DNA of 64,000 nucleotides from Sphingopyxis terrae subsp. terrae NBRC 15098 (GCF_001610975.1 NZ_CP013342.1:3047001-3111000); one strand, 5' to 3'. Numbered from the stretch's first letter, positions 1 through 7,909 are shown. Program-made: numbers and translations. The notes: generated by a model from the sequence alone, not told the origin.

Positions 1-96
1 GTCGCCAAGGATCTGAAATCGATGACCGAAACGATCGTCTGGTCGAGCGACAATAGCCAGAAGCTGGAAACCACGCATTTCAATCGCGTCGAGTGA
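1..96 (+). CDS. C-terminal end of an unidentified protein (partial)
   Basis: An open frame runs from the first base of the window to a TGA at 94-96, giving a 31-residue tail that ends in ...LETTHFNRVE. The start and most of the gene lie outside the window. The tail is polar, with no membrane segment, and I do not recognise the family. Codon choice (GC-rich third positions) fits the neighbouring genes, so it is probably the true end of a coding region. Confidence 0.5.
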   Translation, partial: VAKDLKSMTETIVWSSDNSQKLETTHFNRVE

Positions 97-347
97 TCGA
101 CGCGTAGCGTCCCGTCGCCGGCAGGCGTTCTCCCAAATGTCCCCGGGAGGACTTGCAAGCGGCGGGGCGCTATCCTACATTTGAAAAGTGCGGGCCGGGC
201 CCCTCTGGCGTCGGCGGGATATTTCCCGCCACGTGATGTCGGACCGCATCGGGTGACACCGATGCCTTGGCGGCCCATCCTCCCCCCTACCAAAGGGCCC
301 GGCATCGGCGTCACCTGTTTTGAGCAATCTCAATCAGGAGGCGCCTT
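97..347 (+). promoter_or_regulatory. Long structured leader upstream of the DUF465 and terC genes
   Basis: This 250-base stretch holds no convincing gene. It contains several inverted repeats: a small hairpin 213-219/224-230; a 15-base pairing with one mismatch, 252-266 with 301-315; and a perfect 9-base pairing, 194-202 (GCCGGGCCC) with 295-303 (GGGCCCGGC). The last two share bases 301-303 and cannot fully form together, so the RNA could switch between folds. A good Shine-Dalgarno (CAGGAGG) follows at about 336-342. I could not match it to the yybP-ykoY manganese riboswitch that often precedes Alx/TerC genes. A role as a regulatory leader is inference from structure and position. Confidence 0.4.
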
Positions 348-530
348 ATGTCCATGAATACCCACATTTATCGATTGACCGTGCTGCACCGCAAGCTCGA
401 CGACGCCGTGCGTCGCGAGCGCGGACGGCGTGGCGGCGATCCGTTTCGCCTGTTGCGGCTGAAGAAGCTGAAGCTGGCGGTCAAGGATCGCCTTGCCATG
501 CTCGCGCGGCGCCCGGCCTTCGGCCGCTAA
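348..530 (+). CDS. Small DUF465 (YdcH-like) protein
   Basis: The gene encodes 60 residues, very basic, with the arrangement typical of the DUF465/YdcH family: a short N-terminal helix (HRKLDDAVRRE) and a second charged helix ending RLLRLKKLKLAVKDRL. These small coiled-coil-like proteins are common in Proteobacteria and have no settled function. The ATG at 348 follows an AGGAGG ribosome-binding site at good spacing; a start at 320 in another frame has none. The gene lies 69 bases before the terC-family gene on the same strand, with a hairpin and T-run between them. Assignment rests on the LRLKK-type motif and length. Confidence 0.75.
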   Translation: MSMNTHIYRLTVLHRKLDDAVRRERGRRGGDPFRLLRLKKLKLAVKDRLAMLARRPAFGR

Positions 531-550
531 CCATCGATAATCCATGATAT

Positions 551-597
551 GGGCGCGTCGCTTGCGAGCGGCGCGTCCCTTCTTTTGGGACGGACGC
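551..597 (+). terminator. Intrinsic terminator with an overlapping alternative hairpin before terC
   Basis: Bases 551-562 pair with 567-578 in a 12-base stem with two G-U pairs and a four-base loop, followed by CTTCTTTT (579-586). This is a textbook intrinsic terminator for the DUF465 transcript. The right arm can instead pair downstream: 574-579 (CGTCCC) with 587-592 (GGGACG), a hairpin that would cover the likely terC ribosome-binding site at 587-593. The two structures are mutually exclusive. The first is clearly stronger, so read-through and terC translation may be coupled to it. Confidence 0.6.
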
Positions 598-599
598 AT

Positions 600-1586
600 A
601 TGGAATTTCTGTTTTCCGACTGGCTCGGCACGCCGGTCTGGTTCTGGGCCGCCTTCATCGTCCTTGTCGTCGCGCTGACCGCATTCGACCTTGGCATCCT
701 GCACAAGGAGAACAAGGAGATGGGGATCGGCGAGAGCCTGAAGCTCTCGGCGCTCTATATCGGCATCGCGCTGGCCTTCGGCGCCTGGATCTGGGCGGAG
801 AAGGGCGGCGAGGCCGGCCTGCAATATTATACGGGCTTCTTCATCGAGAAGGCGCTGTCGATCGACAATATCTTCGTTATCTCGCTGATCTTCGCGACTT
901 TTGCCATCCCCGCGCGCTATCAGTATCGCGCGCTGCTGTGGGGCATCGTCGCGGTGATCGTGCTGCGCGGGATCATGATCGCGGGCGGCGCGGCGCTGGT
1001 TACCGAATATGAATGGCTGCTCTATGTCTTCGCCGCCTTTCTGGTCTTCACCGGCGTCAAGATGCTGTTCGCGAGCGACAAGCCGATGGACGTTGCGGGC
1101 AATCCGGTCGTCCGCTGGCTGTCACGGCACATTCCGATCACGCCCGACCTGCACGGCGAAAAATTCTTCGTCCGCACGATCGACAAGAAGAGCGGCAAGC
1201 TCGCGCTCGCCGCGACGCCGTTGTTCCTGGCGCTGGTGGTCATCAATCTGGCCGACCTCGTTTTCGCGGTCGATAGTGTGCCGGCGATCTTCGCGATCAC
1301 GACCGACACCTTCATCGTCTATACGTCGAACATCATGGCGATCCTCGGTCTTCGCGCGCTCTATTTCGCGCTCGCCGCGATGGTGCACCGTTTCCACTAT
1401 CTGAAATATGCGCTGGCGCTGGTGCTCGTCTTCATCGGGTCGAAGATCTTCGTCGCCGACTTCCTGCTCGGCGGGGCCAAATTCCCGCCGCTGATCAGCC
1501 TGGGCGTCACGGTCGCGTTGATCGCCGGCGGCGTGCTCTGGTCGCTCGTTAAGACGAAGGACGGCGACGCATCGGCATCCACATAG
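600..1586 (+). CDS. TerC/Alx family integral membrane protein
   Basis: This 328-residue polytopic membrane protein has the family hallmarks: an acidic residue in the first segment (AFDLG, D30), the conserved FIEKALSIDNIFV segment (residues 81-93) and the matching NLADLVFAVDSVPAIFAIT segment in the second half. About eight or nine hydrophobic segments are visible. TerC/Alx proteins are inner-membrane proteins tied to metal handling: E. coli Alx is linked to manganese and alkaline pH, TerC to tellurite resistance. No ter cluster is near, so an Alx-like metal role is more likely than tellurite resistance. I chose the ATG at 600, preceded by GGGACGG; an upstream in-frame start at 549 would translate the terminator hairpin. 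Confidence 0.88.
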   Translation: MEFLFSDWLGTPVWFWAAFIVLVVALTAFDLGILHKENKEMGIGESLKLSALYIGIALAFGAWIWAEKGGEAGLQYYTGFFIEKALSIDNIFVISLIFATFAIPARYQYRALLWGIVAVIVLRGIMIAGGAALVTEYEWLLYVFAAFLVFTGVKMLFASDKPMDVAGNPVVRWLSRHIPITPDLHGEKFFVRTIDKKSGKLALAATPLFLALVVINLADLVFAVDSVPAIFAITTDTFIVYTSNIMAILGLRALYFALAAMVHRFHYLKYALALVLVFIGSKIFVADFLLGGAKFPPLISLGVTVALIAGGVLWSLVKTKDGDASAST

Positions 1587-1594
1587 GAAGCGTG

Positions 1595-1633
1595 CGGGCC
1601 GTCTTTACCTCCCGACAGGGTGGAGGCGGCCCG
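1595..1633. terminator. Weak hairpin between convergent genes
   Basis: CGGGCCG (1595-1601) pairs perfectly with CGGCCCG (1627-1633) and an inner CCTCCC/GGGTGG pairing extends it. It lies between the 3' ends of the TerC gene and the convergent WYL-like gene, where a terminator is expected. There is no T-run on either strand, so an intrinsic terminator role is uncertain. Confidence 0.25.
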
Positions 1634-1690
1634 AACTGCAGCCTGCATGGGAACTCCAGCAGAAAATGCCGGAGCGGCCAGCGGACCGGA

Positions 1691-1990
1691 TTAGATCGAC
1701 AGGACGAGCGTGTCTTCGTCCTTCGGCGCCACGGGCTCAAAGGCCGGGAGCGGGTCGAAGCCTTCGTCGACCAGCTCGGTCTGCGCCAGTCCATCGAGCT
1801 TGAAATGGCCGAGCCGGCGCTCGTCGTCGGAACGCCAATTCTTGTCGAGGTTGAGCGCGCTGACGAACAGCGCGCCGTGGCGTTCGAACATCAGATGCGG
1901 CGCGAGGCGCATCACATTGCCATTGTAGCGCGCGGTCACGGTTCGCTTGCGCGCGATGGCTTCCATCAGTTTCAGTCGGGTATCGTTCAT
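1691..1990 (-). CDS. Small WYL-like domain protein
   Basis: A 99-residue protein that opens with a helix (NDTRLKLMEAIARKRTVTARYNG) followed by RLAPHLMFERHGALFVSALNL. This resembles a stand-alone WYL-type fold, in which a basic helix leads into 'R..Y.G....L.PH.LFE..G..Y'. WYL domains usually bind ligands or nucleic acid and regulate partners, but here there is no helix-turn-helix. The function is therefore unknown. The gene is downstream of the isocitrate lyase gene on the same strand but separated from it by a strong terminator, so it is probably transcribed on its own. Confidence 0.6.
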   Translation of the reverse strand: MNDTRLKLMEAIARKRTVTARYNGNVMRLAPHLMFERHGALFVSALNLDKNWRSDDERRLGHFKLDGLAQTELVDEGFDPLPAFEPVAPKDEDTLVLSI

Positions 1991-2091
1991 GGGGAGATGC
2001 CGTTTGTGGGGAGAGGGATTTTTCTATTTCCCCCATAATGCACGCAAATCGGCGGGCTACAAGGCCAATGGGGTAAGTCACCGTATCCAGA

Positions 2092-2130
2092 CAAAAATGC
2101 CCGCCGGACATCGATCGACGTCCGGCGGGC
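2092..2130 (-). terminator. Intrinsic terminator of the isocitrate lyase gene
   Basis: GCCCGCCGGAC (2099-2109) and GTCCGGCGGGC (2120-2130) form a perfect 11-base stem with a 10-base loop. Read on the minus strand, the stem is followed by CATTTTTG, a T-run. It lies 67 bases beyond the aceA stop codon. Confidence 0.8.
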
Positions 2131-2196
2131 AGGCTTTCCTCCCCAGGAAAGCTCGGAAGGCGCGGGGGGCAACGAAAACCCCCGCGCCAAACTGGG

Positions 2197-3789
2197 TCAG
2201 GCGGCGAACTGGTTCATCGTATTGTCCTTGCCCGCGGCCTTCAGAGCCGCTTCGCCGGCGAAATATTCCTTGTGGTCGTCGCCGATGTCGCTGCCCGACA
2301 TGTTCTGATGCTTCACGCAGGCGATGCCCTGGCGGATTTCCTTGCGCTGGACGCCCTTGACGTAGCCGAGCATCGCTTCGTCGCCGAAATATTCCTTGGC
2401 GAGATTGTCGGTGCTGAGCGCCGCAGTGTGATAGGTCGGCAGCGTGATGAGGTGGTGGAAGATGCCCGCCCGCTTCGCCGCGTCGCGCTGGAAGGTGCGG
2501 ATGCGGTTGTCGGCTTCGATCGACAGCTCCGTCTCGTCATAATCGGCGCTCATCAGCTTGGCGCGATCATAGGCGCTGACGTCCTTGCCTTCGGCCTGCC
2601 AGCTGTCGAACACCTGCTGGCGGAAGTTGAGCGTCCAGTTGAAGCTCGGCGAATTATTATAGGCGAGTTTCGCATTGGGGACGACTTCGCGGATGCGATC
2701 GACCATGCCGGCGATCTGTTCGATGTGCGGCTTTTCGGTTTCGATCCACAGCAGGTCGGCGCCGTTCTGAAGGCTGGCGATGCAGTCCATAACGCAGCGA
2801 TCCTCGCCAGTTCCGGGGCGGAACTGATAAAGGTTCGAGGGCAGGCGCTTCGGGCGCATCAGCTTGCCGTCGCGGTTGATCAGGACGTCGCCGGGGTTGC
2901 CCGCGCCTTCGACCTCTTCGCAGTCGAGGAAGCTGTTATACCGGTCGCCAAGGTCGCCGGGTTCCTTCGAGAAGGCGATCTGCTTGGTCAGGCCCGCGCC
3001 GAGGCTGTCGGTGCGCGTCACGATGATCCCATCCTCGACGCCGAGTTCCATGAAGGCGTAGCGGCAGGCGCGGATCTTCGCGATAAAGTCTTCGTGCGGC
3101 ACGGTGACCTTGCCGTCCTGGTGACCGCACTGCTTTTCGTCCGAAACCTGATTTTCGATCTGCAGCGCGCAGGCGCCGGCTTCGATCATCTTCTTGGCGA
3201 GCAGGTAGGTCGCCTCGGCATTGCCGAAGCCCGCGTCGATGTCGGCAATGATCGGCACGACATGCGTTTCATAATTGTCGATTGCGGCCTGAACCTGCTT
3301 GGCCTTGAGTTCGTCGCCCTCGGCGCGCGCGGCGTCGAGATCGCGGAACAGCATGCCGAGTTCGCGGGCGTCGGCCTGACGCAGGAAGGTGTAGATTTCC
3401 TCGATCAGCGCCGGGACGCTGGTCTTTTCGTGCATCGACTGGTCGGGCAGCGGACCGAATTCGCTGCGCAGCGCCGCAATCATCCAGCCCGACAGATAGA
3501 TGTAGCGGCCCTTGGTGGTGCCGAAATGCTTCTTGACCGAGATCATCTTCTGCTGCGCGATGAAGCCGTGCCAGCAGCCGAGCGACTGGGTGTAGTTGGC
3601 GGGATCGGCGTCATAGGCGGCCATATCGGCGCGCATGATCCGCGCGGTGTAGCGGGCGATGTCGAGGCCGGTGCGGAACTTGTTCTGGGCGCGCATGCGC
3701 GCGACGCTCTCGCCGCTGATGCCGTCCCAGGTGCCATCATAGTCGCGGATGAGGCGGCCAGCCTGTGCCATGTCTTCCTGATAACCCAT
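2197..3789 (-). CDS. aceA: Isocitrate lyase (large type)
   Basis: Isocitrate lyase splits isocitrate into succinate and glyoxylate, the first step of the glyoxylate shunt, allowing growth on acetate and fatty acids. The 530-residue product carries the active-site loop as EKQCGHQ, with catalytic Cys at about residue 221, in place of the KKCGH of the short enzymes. It also has the metal-binding DIDAGFGN stretch and the C-terminal GVQRKEIRQGIACVKHQNMSG. The length fits the large class of isocitrate lyases rather than the ~430-residue E. coli type. I chose the second ATG (MGYQEDMAQ), seven bases after AAGGA; a start two codons upstream is possible. It is divergent from an ScfR/RamB-like regulator that probably controls it. 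Malate synthase is not in the window. Confidence 0.93.
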   Translation of the reverse strand: MGYQEDMAQAGRLIRDYDGTWDGISGESVARMRAQNKFRTGLDIARYTARIMRADMAAYDADPANYTQSLGCWHGFIAQQKMISVKKHFGTTKGRYIYLSGWMIAALRSEFGPLPDQSMHEKTSVPALIEEIYTFLRQADARELGMLFRDLDAARAEGDELKAKQVQAAIDNYETHVVPIIADIDAGFGNAEATYLLAKKMIEAGACALQIENQVSDEKQCGHQDGKVTVPHEDFIAKIRACRYAFMELGVEDGIIVTRTDSLGAGLTKQIAFSKEPGDLGDRYNSFLDCEEVEGAGNPGDVLINRDGKLMRPKRLPSNLYQFRPGTGEDRCVMDCIASLQNGADLLWIETEKPHIEQIAGMVDRIREVVPNAKLAYNNSPSFNWTLNFRQQVFDSWQAEGKDVSAYDRAKLMSADYDETELSIEADNRIRTFQRDAAKRAGIFHHLITLPTYHTAALSTDNLAKEYFGDEAMLGYVKGVQRKEIRQGIACVKHQNMSGSDIGDDHKEYFAGEAALKAAGKDNTMNQFAA

Positions 3790-3795
3790 CGTCAT

Positions 3796-3926
3796 ATCCT
3801 TGTGAGAGGTGATGGGTGGATGGTGGCGAAAGTGCCGCCGAAAGTGAAAATCTTTGTCAATAATATTTGTGAAATATGGCCATCAGGTGTAAATCAGCAT
3901 GTAAATCAGTAAAGAAAGTTACAATT
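3796..3926. promoter_or_regulatory. Divergent promoter region with direct repeats, aceA / regulator
   Basis: This is an AT-rich island in GC-rich surroundings. It contains two identical decamers TGTAAATCAG at 3888-3897 and 3900-3909, starts 12 bases apart, and a related pair TTTGTCAA (3853-3860) and TTTGTGAAA (3866-3874). Tandem repeats placed between a glyoxylate-shunt gene and a RamB/ScfR-like regulator are good candidates for operator sites. Which repeats are bound, and whether for repression or activation, cannot be read from the sequence. Confidence 0.5.
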
Positions 3927-5315
3927 ATGGCGGAGCGGCGGGTGTTTGCAGGGCCGGCGGTGCGCAAGGTCCGGCGCGAAGCGGCGATGACGCAGGCGGC
4001 GATGGCCGAGGCGCTCGATATTTCGCCGAGCTATCTCAACCTGATCGAGCATGGTCAGCGGCCGTTGTCGGCGACGGTGATCGTGCGCCTGGCCGAGCGT
4101 TTCGGCTTCGATGCCGCAAAATTGGGCGCCGAGGACGTGCTCGGCGGGCTTGCAGGCCTGCGGCGGCGGCTTGCCGATCCGCGTTTCGCCGATCTCGGCA
4201 TCGGCGCGCAGGAGGTCGATGAATGGCTGCAGACTGCGCCCACGACCGCCGCGGCCTTTGCACGGCTGTTCGACGCGGCGCCAGAGGGGCGCGCGGACGT
4301 GGAGGGCGATGCCCCCGAAGTGGCCGCGGTGCGCCGCGCCATCGAGAAATGGCGCAACCATTTCCCCGACCTCGACGCCCGCGCCGAGGAACTGGCCGAT
4401 GAATTGCGCCTTGCGGGCGGTGACCTTTACGGCACGATTTCGGAGCGGCTGCGTACGCGCCACCAGCTCGGCATCCGCATCCTGCCCGCCGATGTCATGC
4501 CCGACCGGCTCCGCTGGCTCGACTGGCATGCGCGGCAATTGATGCTGAACGAACTGCTGCGCCCGGCAAGCCGGACCTTTCAGGCGGCGGCGACGCTGGC
4601 GCAGATCGAGGCGAAGGACGAGATCGATGCGCTGATTGCCGGCGCGGAATTTGCCGAAGCGGCAGCGGCGCGGCTGTTCGAGCGGCACCTGATCCAATAT
4701 TTCGCGAGCGCGCTGATGATGCCCTATGGCCGCTTCCTGCGCGCCTGTGATGCGACGGGTTACGATCTGCTGTTGCTGCAGCGCCGCTTCGGGGCGAGCT
4801 TCGAGCAGGTGGCGCATCGGTTGACGACGCTGCAGCGCGTGGGTGCGCGCGGGCTGCCCTTCTTCATGCTGCGCATCGACCGCGCGGGGCAGGGGAGCAA
4901 GCGCTATGCCGGCGCGAGCCAGTCGCCGCTCGTCGACGGCGATGCGCGCTGTCCCTTGTGGGGCGTCCACGAAGCGTTCGCGCGCCCCGGCGAAGTGGTC
5001 GCCGATCTCGTCGAACTGGAAGACGGATCGCGCTGGTTCACGCAGAGCCGCAACGTGGCGGCGCCCGGCGCGACGGGGGGCGGGACGCCGGCGCGGTTCG
5101 CGGTGTGCGTCGGCGTCGATGCCAAGGTTGCGGCGCCGCTGATCGCCGCGCGCGGTCTGGACCTGATGCGCAGCGCCGCGACGCCGATCGGCCTTGGTTG
5201 TCGTCGCTGCACGCGGACCGGCTGCGTCCAGCGATCGGCGCCGCCGATCGGTCGCCCGCTGCGCTTTCGCGATGGCGAACGCGGCGTGAGCGCCTTCGAT
5301 TTTGCGGGCGATTGA
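3927..5315 (+). CDS. Short-chain fatty acyl regulator family protein (ScfR/RamB type, XRE + IrrE-like)
   Basis: A 462-residue regulator with an N-terminal XRE-type helix-turn-helix (residues ~8-65: RKVRREAAMTQAAMAEAL, SYLNLIEHGQRPLS), a central ImmA/IrrE-like region and a C-terminal domain rich in cysteine (GCRRCTRTGC) of the DUF2083 type. This domain order is that of RamB and related regulators of acetate, propionate and glyoxylate genes, which sense acyl-CoA-type signals. It is divergent from aceA, strongly suggesting that aceA is its target. The ATG at 3927 follows AAAGAAAG; an upstream in-frame ATG at 3876 lies inside the repeat-containing promoter region and is less likely. Confidence 0.85.
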   Translation: MAERRVFAGPAVRKVRREAAMTQAAMAEALDISPSYLNLIEHGQRPLSATVIVRLAERFGFDAAKLGAEDVLGGLAGLRRRLADPRFADLGIGAQEVDEWLQTAPTTAAAFARLFDAAPEGRADVEGDAPEVAAVRRAIEKWRNHFPDLDARAEELADELRLAGGDLYGTISERLRTRHQLGIRILPADVMPDRLRWLDWHARQLMLNELLRPASRTFQAAATLAQIEAKDEIDALIAGAEFAEAAAARLFERHLIQYFASALMMPYGRFLRACDATGYDLLLLQRRFGASFEQVAHRLTTLQRVGARGLPFFMLRIDRAGQGSKRYAGASQSPLVDGDARCPLWGVHEAFARPGEVVADLVELEDGSRWFTQSRNVAAPGATGGGTPARFAVCVGVDAKVAAPLIAARGLDLMRSAATPIGLGCRRCTRTGCVQRSAPPIGRPLRFRDGERGVSAFDFAGD

Positions 5316-5380
5316 GTTTCCGTCCCAAAACGGGGCAGCGCATATACCCGCTTTTAAGAAAGTCTATGTAGCGCCGGAGG

Positions 5381-5401
5381 TTGGCATCGGGGGGATGCCA
5401 A
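5381..5401 (+). promoter_or_regulatory. Hairpin in the leader of the HD-GYP gene
   Basis: TTGGCATC (5381-5388) and GATGCCAA (5394-5401) form a perfect 8-base stem with a GGGGG loop, 22 bases before the ATG at 5424. An AGGA follows directly at the base of the stem (5401-5404). It lacks the conserved bases of known c-di-GMP riboswitches. It may influence ribosome access; no T-run follows. Confidence 0.35.
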
Positions 5402-5423
5402 GGACCTGTTGGGACCGCGCGTT

Positions 5424-6752
5424 ATGTTGGTTCGGATAAAGCCCGAAGAGGCTCAGATCGGGATGTTCGTCCACGGCTTTGAAGGCTCGTGGTTCGATCA
5501 CCCATTTTGGCGTCGGCATTTTCGCGTCGAAACGATGGAACAATTGCTGCGTATCCGCGCCTCCGCAATCGACGCGCTGATCATCGACAAGAGCCGCAGC
5601 GACATCGATGAAGCGACAGACGCGCCGTGGCCCGAGTCGGTCGCGGCGAAACTTCCTGCGCGTCCCCAGCCATCGCGCGCCGCGGCACGGCCGATCGCCT
5701 GGCCCGAGCCCATGGTGCCCCCGCCTCCGCCGCCGCGCGACGAACCGCGCCAGCGCAAGGGCTATGCCGCCGAATGTCGCCGCGCGCGCCGCGCCATCGA
5801 ACGGTCGCGCGAAGCGGTCAGCGAAATGTTCGAGACGGCTCGGCTGGGCCGCGCGGTCGAGGCCCGGCGGATGGTGCCGCTCGCCAAATCGATCGGCGCG
5901 TCGATCGAACGCGATCCCAAGGCGCTGATCAATCTCGTCCGCCTGAAGGAAAAGGACCAATATACCTATCTCCATTCGGTGGCGGTGTGCGCGCTGATGA
6001 TGAATTTCGCGCGGCATCTGGAACTCGATGAGCGCGTCGTGCAGGATCTGGGCGTCGCCGGACTGCTTCACGATGTCGGCAAGATTGCGATTTCGGACGA
6101 CATTTTGACCAAGTCGGGGGCGCTGTCGGATCTTGAGCGCGATTCGGTGCGCGGGCATCCGGCGGCTGGCCACCAATTGCTCGCCAATTCGAAGGATGTT
6201 CCCGAGGCGGCGCTCGAAGTCTGCCTGCGGCACCATGAGAAGGTCGATGGCGCCGGCTATCCCGATGGCCTGTCGGGCGAGGCATTGTCGCTGTTCGCGC
6301 GGATGGGTGCCATCTGCGACGTCTATGACGCGGTGACGTCGGAGCGTCCCTACAAGGATCCGTGGACGCCGTGCGAGGCGCTGACCGAAATGCAGCAATG
6401 GCACGGGCATTTCGATAGCCGTCTGCTCGAACAATTCGCCGACAGCCTGGGCATTTATCCGGTCGGGACGCTGGTGCGGCTGTCGTGCGGCGAACTGGGC
6501 GTCGTGACGGGCAGCGCGGGCGACTATGCTGAGGATGTCATGGTGCGCATCTTCTTCGACTGCGAGACGCTGACCGAGATCGCGTTCCACGACCGCGCCA
6601 TCGGGCCATCGGCAGATAATCCGCGTATTGTCGGACGCGACAGCCCGACCTTCTGGCGCTTCGCCGACTGGGACGCGATGCGCCAGCGGATATTGGCAGC
6701 GCAGGTCGATATCCTGCCCGCGGAGGAGAATGGCGCGCGCCTCGCGCCCTAA
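5424..6752 (+). CDS. HD-GYP domain cyclic-di-GMP phosphodiesterase with N-terminal DUF3391
   Basis: The product (442 residues) begins with the DUF3391 signature (VRIKPEEAQIGMFVHGFEGSWFDHPFW). A proline-rich linker follows and then an HD-GYP domain: LLHDVGKIAISDDIL (HD at ~216) and HHEKVDGAGYPDGL (~270-282), the diagnostic extra motif. HD-GYP proteins hydrolyse c-di-GMP, lowering it and favouring motility over biofilm. It sits beside an exopolysaccharide block, a process often under c-di-GMP control. I chose the ATG at 5424, as family members usually start MLxRI; a TTG at 5409 has a closer AGGA and remains possible. Confidence 0.9.
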   Translation: MLVRIKPEEAQIGMFVHGFEGSWFDHPFWRRHFRVETMEQLLRIRASAIDALIIDKSRSDIDEATDAPWPESVAAKLPARPQPSRAAARPIAWPEPMVPPPPPPRDEPRQRKGYAAECRRARRAIERSREAVSEMFETARLGRAVEARRMVPLAKSIGASIERDPKALINLVRLKEKDQYTYLHSVAVCALMMNFARHLELDERVVQDLGVAGLLHDVGKIAISDDILTKSGALSDLERDSVRGHPAAGHQLLANSKDVPEAALEVCLRHHEKVDGAGYPDGLSGEALSLFARMGAICDVYDAVTSERPYKDPWTPCEALTEMQQWHGHFDSRLLEQFADSLGIYPVGTLVRLSCGELGVVTGSAGDYAEDVMVRIFFDCETLTEIAFHDRAIGPSADNPRIVGRDSPTFWRFADWDAMRQRILAAQVDILPAEENGARLAP

Positions 6753-7786
6753 CCGCGTGCCTTGGCCGCGGCACGGACGTCCTGCGAGCGGTCGAGCGGC
6801 ATGACGAGAATGTCGTCGCCGTCGACGATGACCGCGACGCCTTCCATCCCGACGAGCGACACGCGCTTGCCGCCGGCACGGACAAGATTGCCGTGACTGT
6901 CGTGCAGGAACGCGTCGCCGCTGACCGCATTGCCGTCGGCATCCTTGCCGCCAGCCAGAGCGTGGACGGCCTGCCAACTTCCGAGATCCGACCAGCCCAT
7001 CGCCACGGGAACGACGGCGACGCGGTCGTCCTTTTCCATCACCGCATAGTCGATCGAATCGGAGGGCGCGGCGGCAAAGGCGTCGGCGTCGGCATAGAGC
7101 GCGTCGCCGTCATATCGGCCCGCGGCGACGGCGCGGTCGGCGGCTTCGAAGATCGCGCGGCAATGGGTGAGCATCGCATCGCGCATGCGGCCAGCGCGAA
7201 ACAGGAAAATGCCCGCGTTCCAGCTATAACCGCCTGCAGCCAGCATATGTTCGGCCTCGGCCAGGGGCGGCTTTTCCACGAAGCGGGCGACCGCGAAACC
7301 ATCGTCGCCGAGCGCGGCGCCGCTGGCGATATAGCCGAAGCCGGTTTCGGGGCGGTCGGGGGCGATGCCGAAGGTGACGAGCCAGTCCTGCTGCGCCAGA
7401 TGCGCGCCCTTGGCGATGGCGGCGTGGAAGGCGGAAACGTCGGCGATGATATGGTCGCTGGGCATGACGAGCAGCAAGCTGTCGGCGTCGGCGCGCGCCA
7501 CCGCAAGCGCGATGGCGGCGGCGGTGTTGCGCGGCATCGGTTCGACGAGCAGCGCGGCCTCATGATCGCCCATCTGGTCGCGCACGGTCGCGACATGGCC
7601 TGTCCCGCACAGGATCACGGGCGGCGTGAAATGCGCCCCGGCTGGGGTGCGGGCGACGGTCTGCCGGAGCAGGCTTTCGGAGCCGGTCAGCGGCAGGAAT
7701 TGCTTGGCGCGATCACCGCGCGATTCGGGCCAGAGACGGGTACCCGCGCCGCCGCACAGGATGATCGGTTGAATTTCGGTACTCAT
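6749..7786 (-). CDS. Mannose-1-phosphate guanylyltransferase
   Basis: A 345-residue nucleotidyltransferase with IILCGGAGTRLWPESRGDRAKQFLPL at the N-terminus, the pyrophosphorylase signature, and FVEKP in the middle. It makes GDP-mannose from mannose-1-phosphate and GTP for polysaccharide synthesis. Bifunctional ManC/AlgA enzymes are ~470 residues with a C-terminal cupin isomerase domain; this one ends without most of that domain, so it is probably transferase only. It is divergent from the sugar-phosphate transferase gene and its 3' end overlaps the convergent HD-GYP gene by four bases. A GDP-mannose role in the adjoining exopolysaccharide locus is likely. Confidence 0.85.
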   Translation of the reverse strand: MSTEIQPIILCGGAGTRLWPESRGDRAKQFLPLTGSESLLRQTVARTPAGAHFTPPVILCGTGHVATVRDQMGDHEAALLVEPMPRNTAAAIALAVARADADSLLLVMPSDHIIADVSAFHAAIAKGAHLAQQDWLVTFGIAPDRPETGFGYIASGAALGDDGFAVARFVEKPPLAEAEHMLAAGGYSWNAGIFLFRAGRMRDAMLTHCRAIFEAADRAVAAGRYDGDALYADADAFAAAPSDSIDYAVMEKDDRVAVVPVAMGWSDLGSWQAVHALAGGKDADGNAVSGDAFLHDSHGNLVRAGGKRVSLVGMEGVAVIVDGDDILVMPLDRSQDVRAAAKARG

Positions 7787-7909
7787 CCCCTGGCTCTATC
7801 CTCTGTCGGTCGCGCGGTCATCCCCGAATAGGGTCCGGCGCGAGTGTAAAATTAACCGACACTTCACGCCTCGACCTTAGGATGTCAGCCCGAAAGGGCC
7901 AGGCGCAAC

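Noticed and set aside
97..347. yybP-ykoY (manganese) riboswitch before the TerC-family gene
   Set aside because: The context invites it, but I could not find the conserved GGGGAGUA and matching distal loop; the helices seen do not follow that layout.
600..1586. Tellurite-resistance operon around the TerC-family gene
   Set aside because: No other ter genes are nearby; TerC-family membrane proteins occur widely without tellurite resistance.
2272..3912. A 546-codon open frame on the plus strand covering aceA
   Set aside because: It is the antisense of isocitrate lyase in GC-rich DNA; its translation is low-complexity Ala/Arg/Val with no motif, while the minus frame carries all the enzyme's active-site motifs.
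5316..5423. c-di-GMP riboswitch before the HD-GYP gene
   Set aside because: Only one simple hairpin is present; the two-helix receptor with conserved GGAAA/tetraloop-receptor bases is missing.
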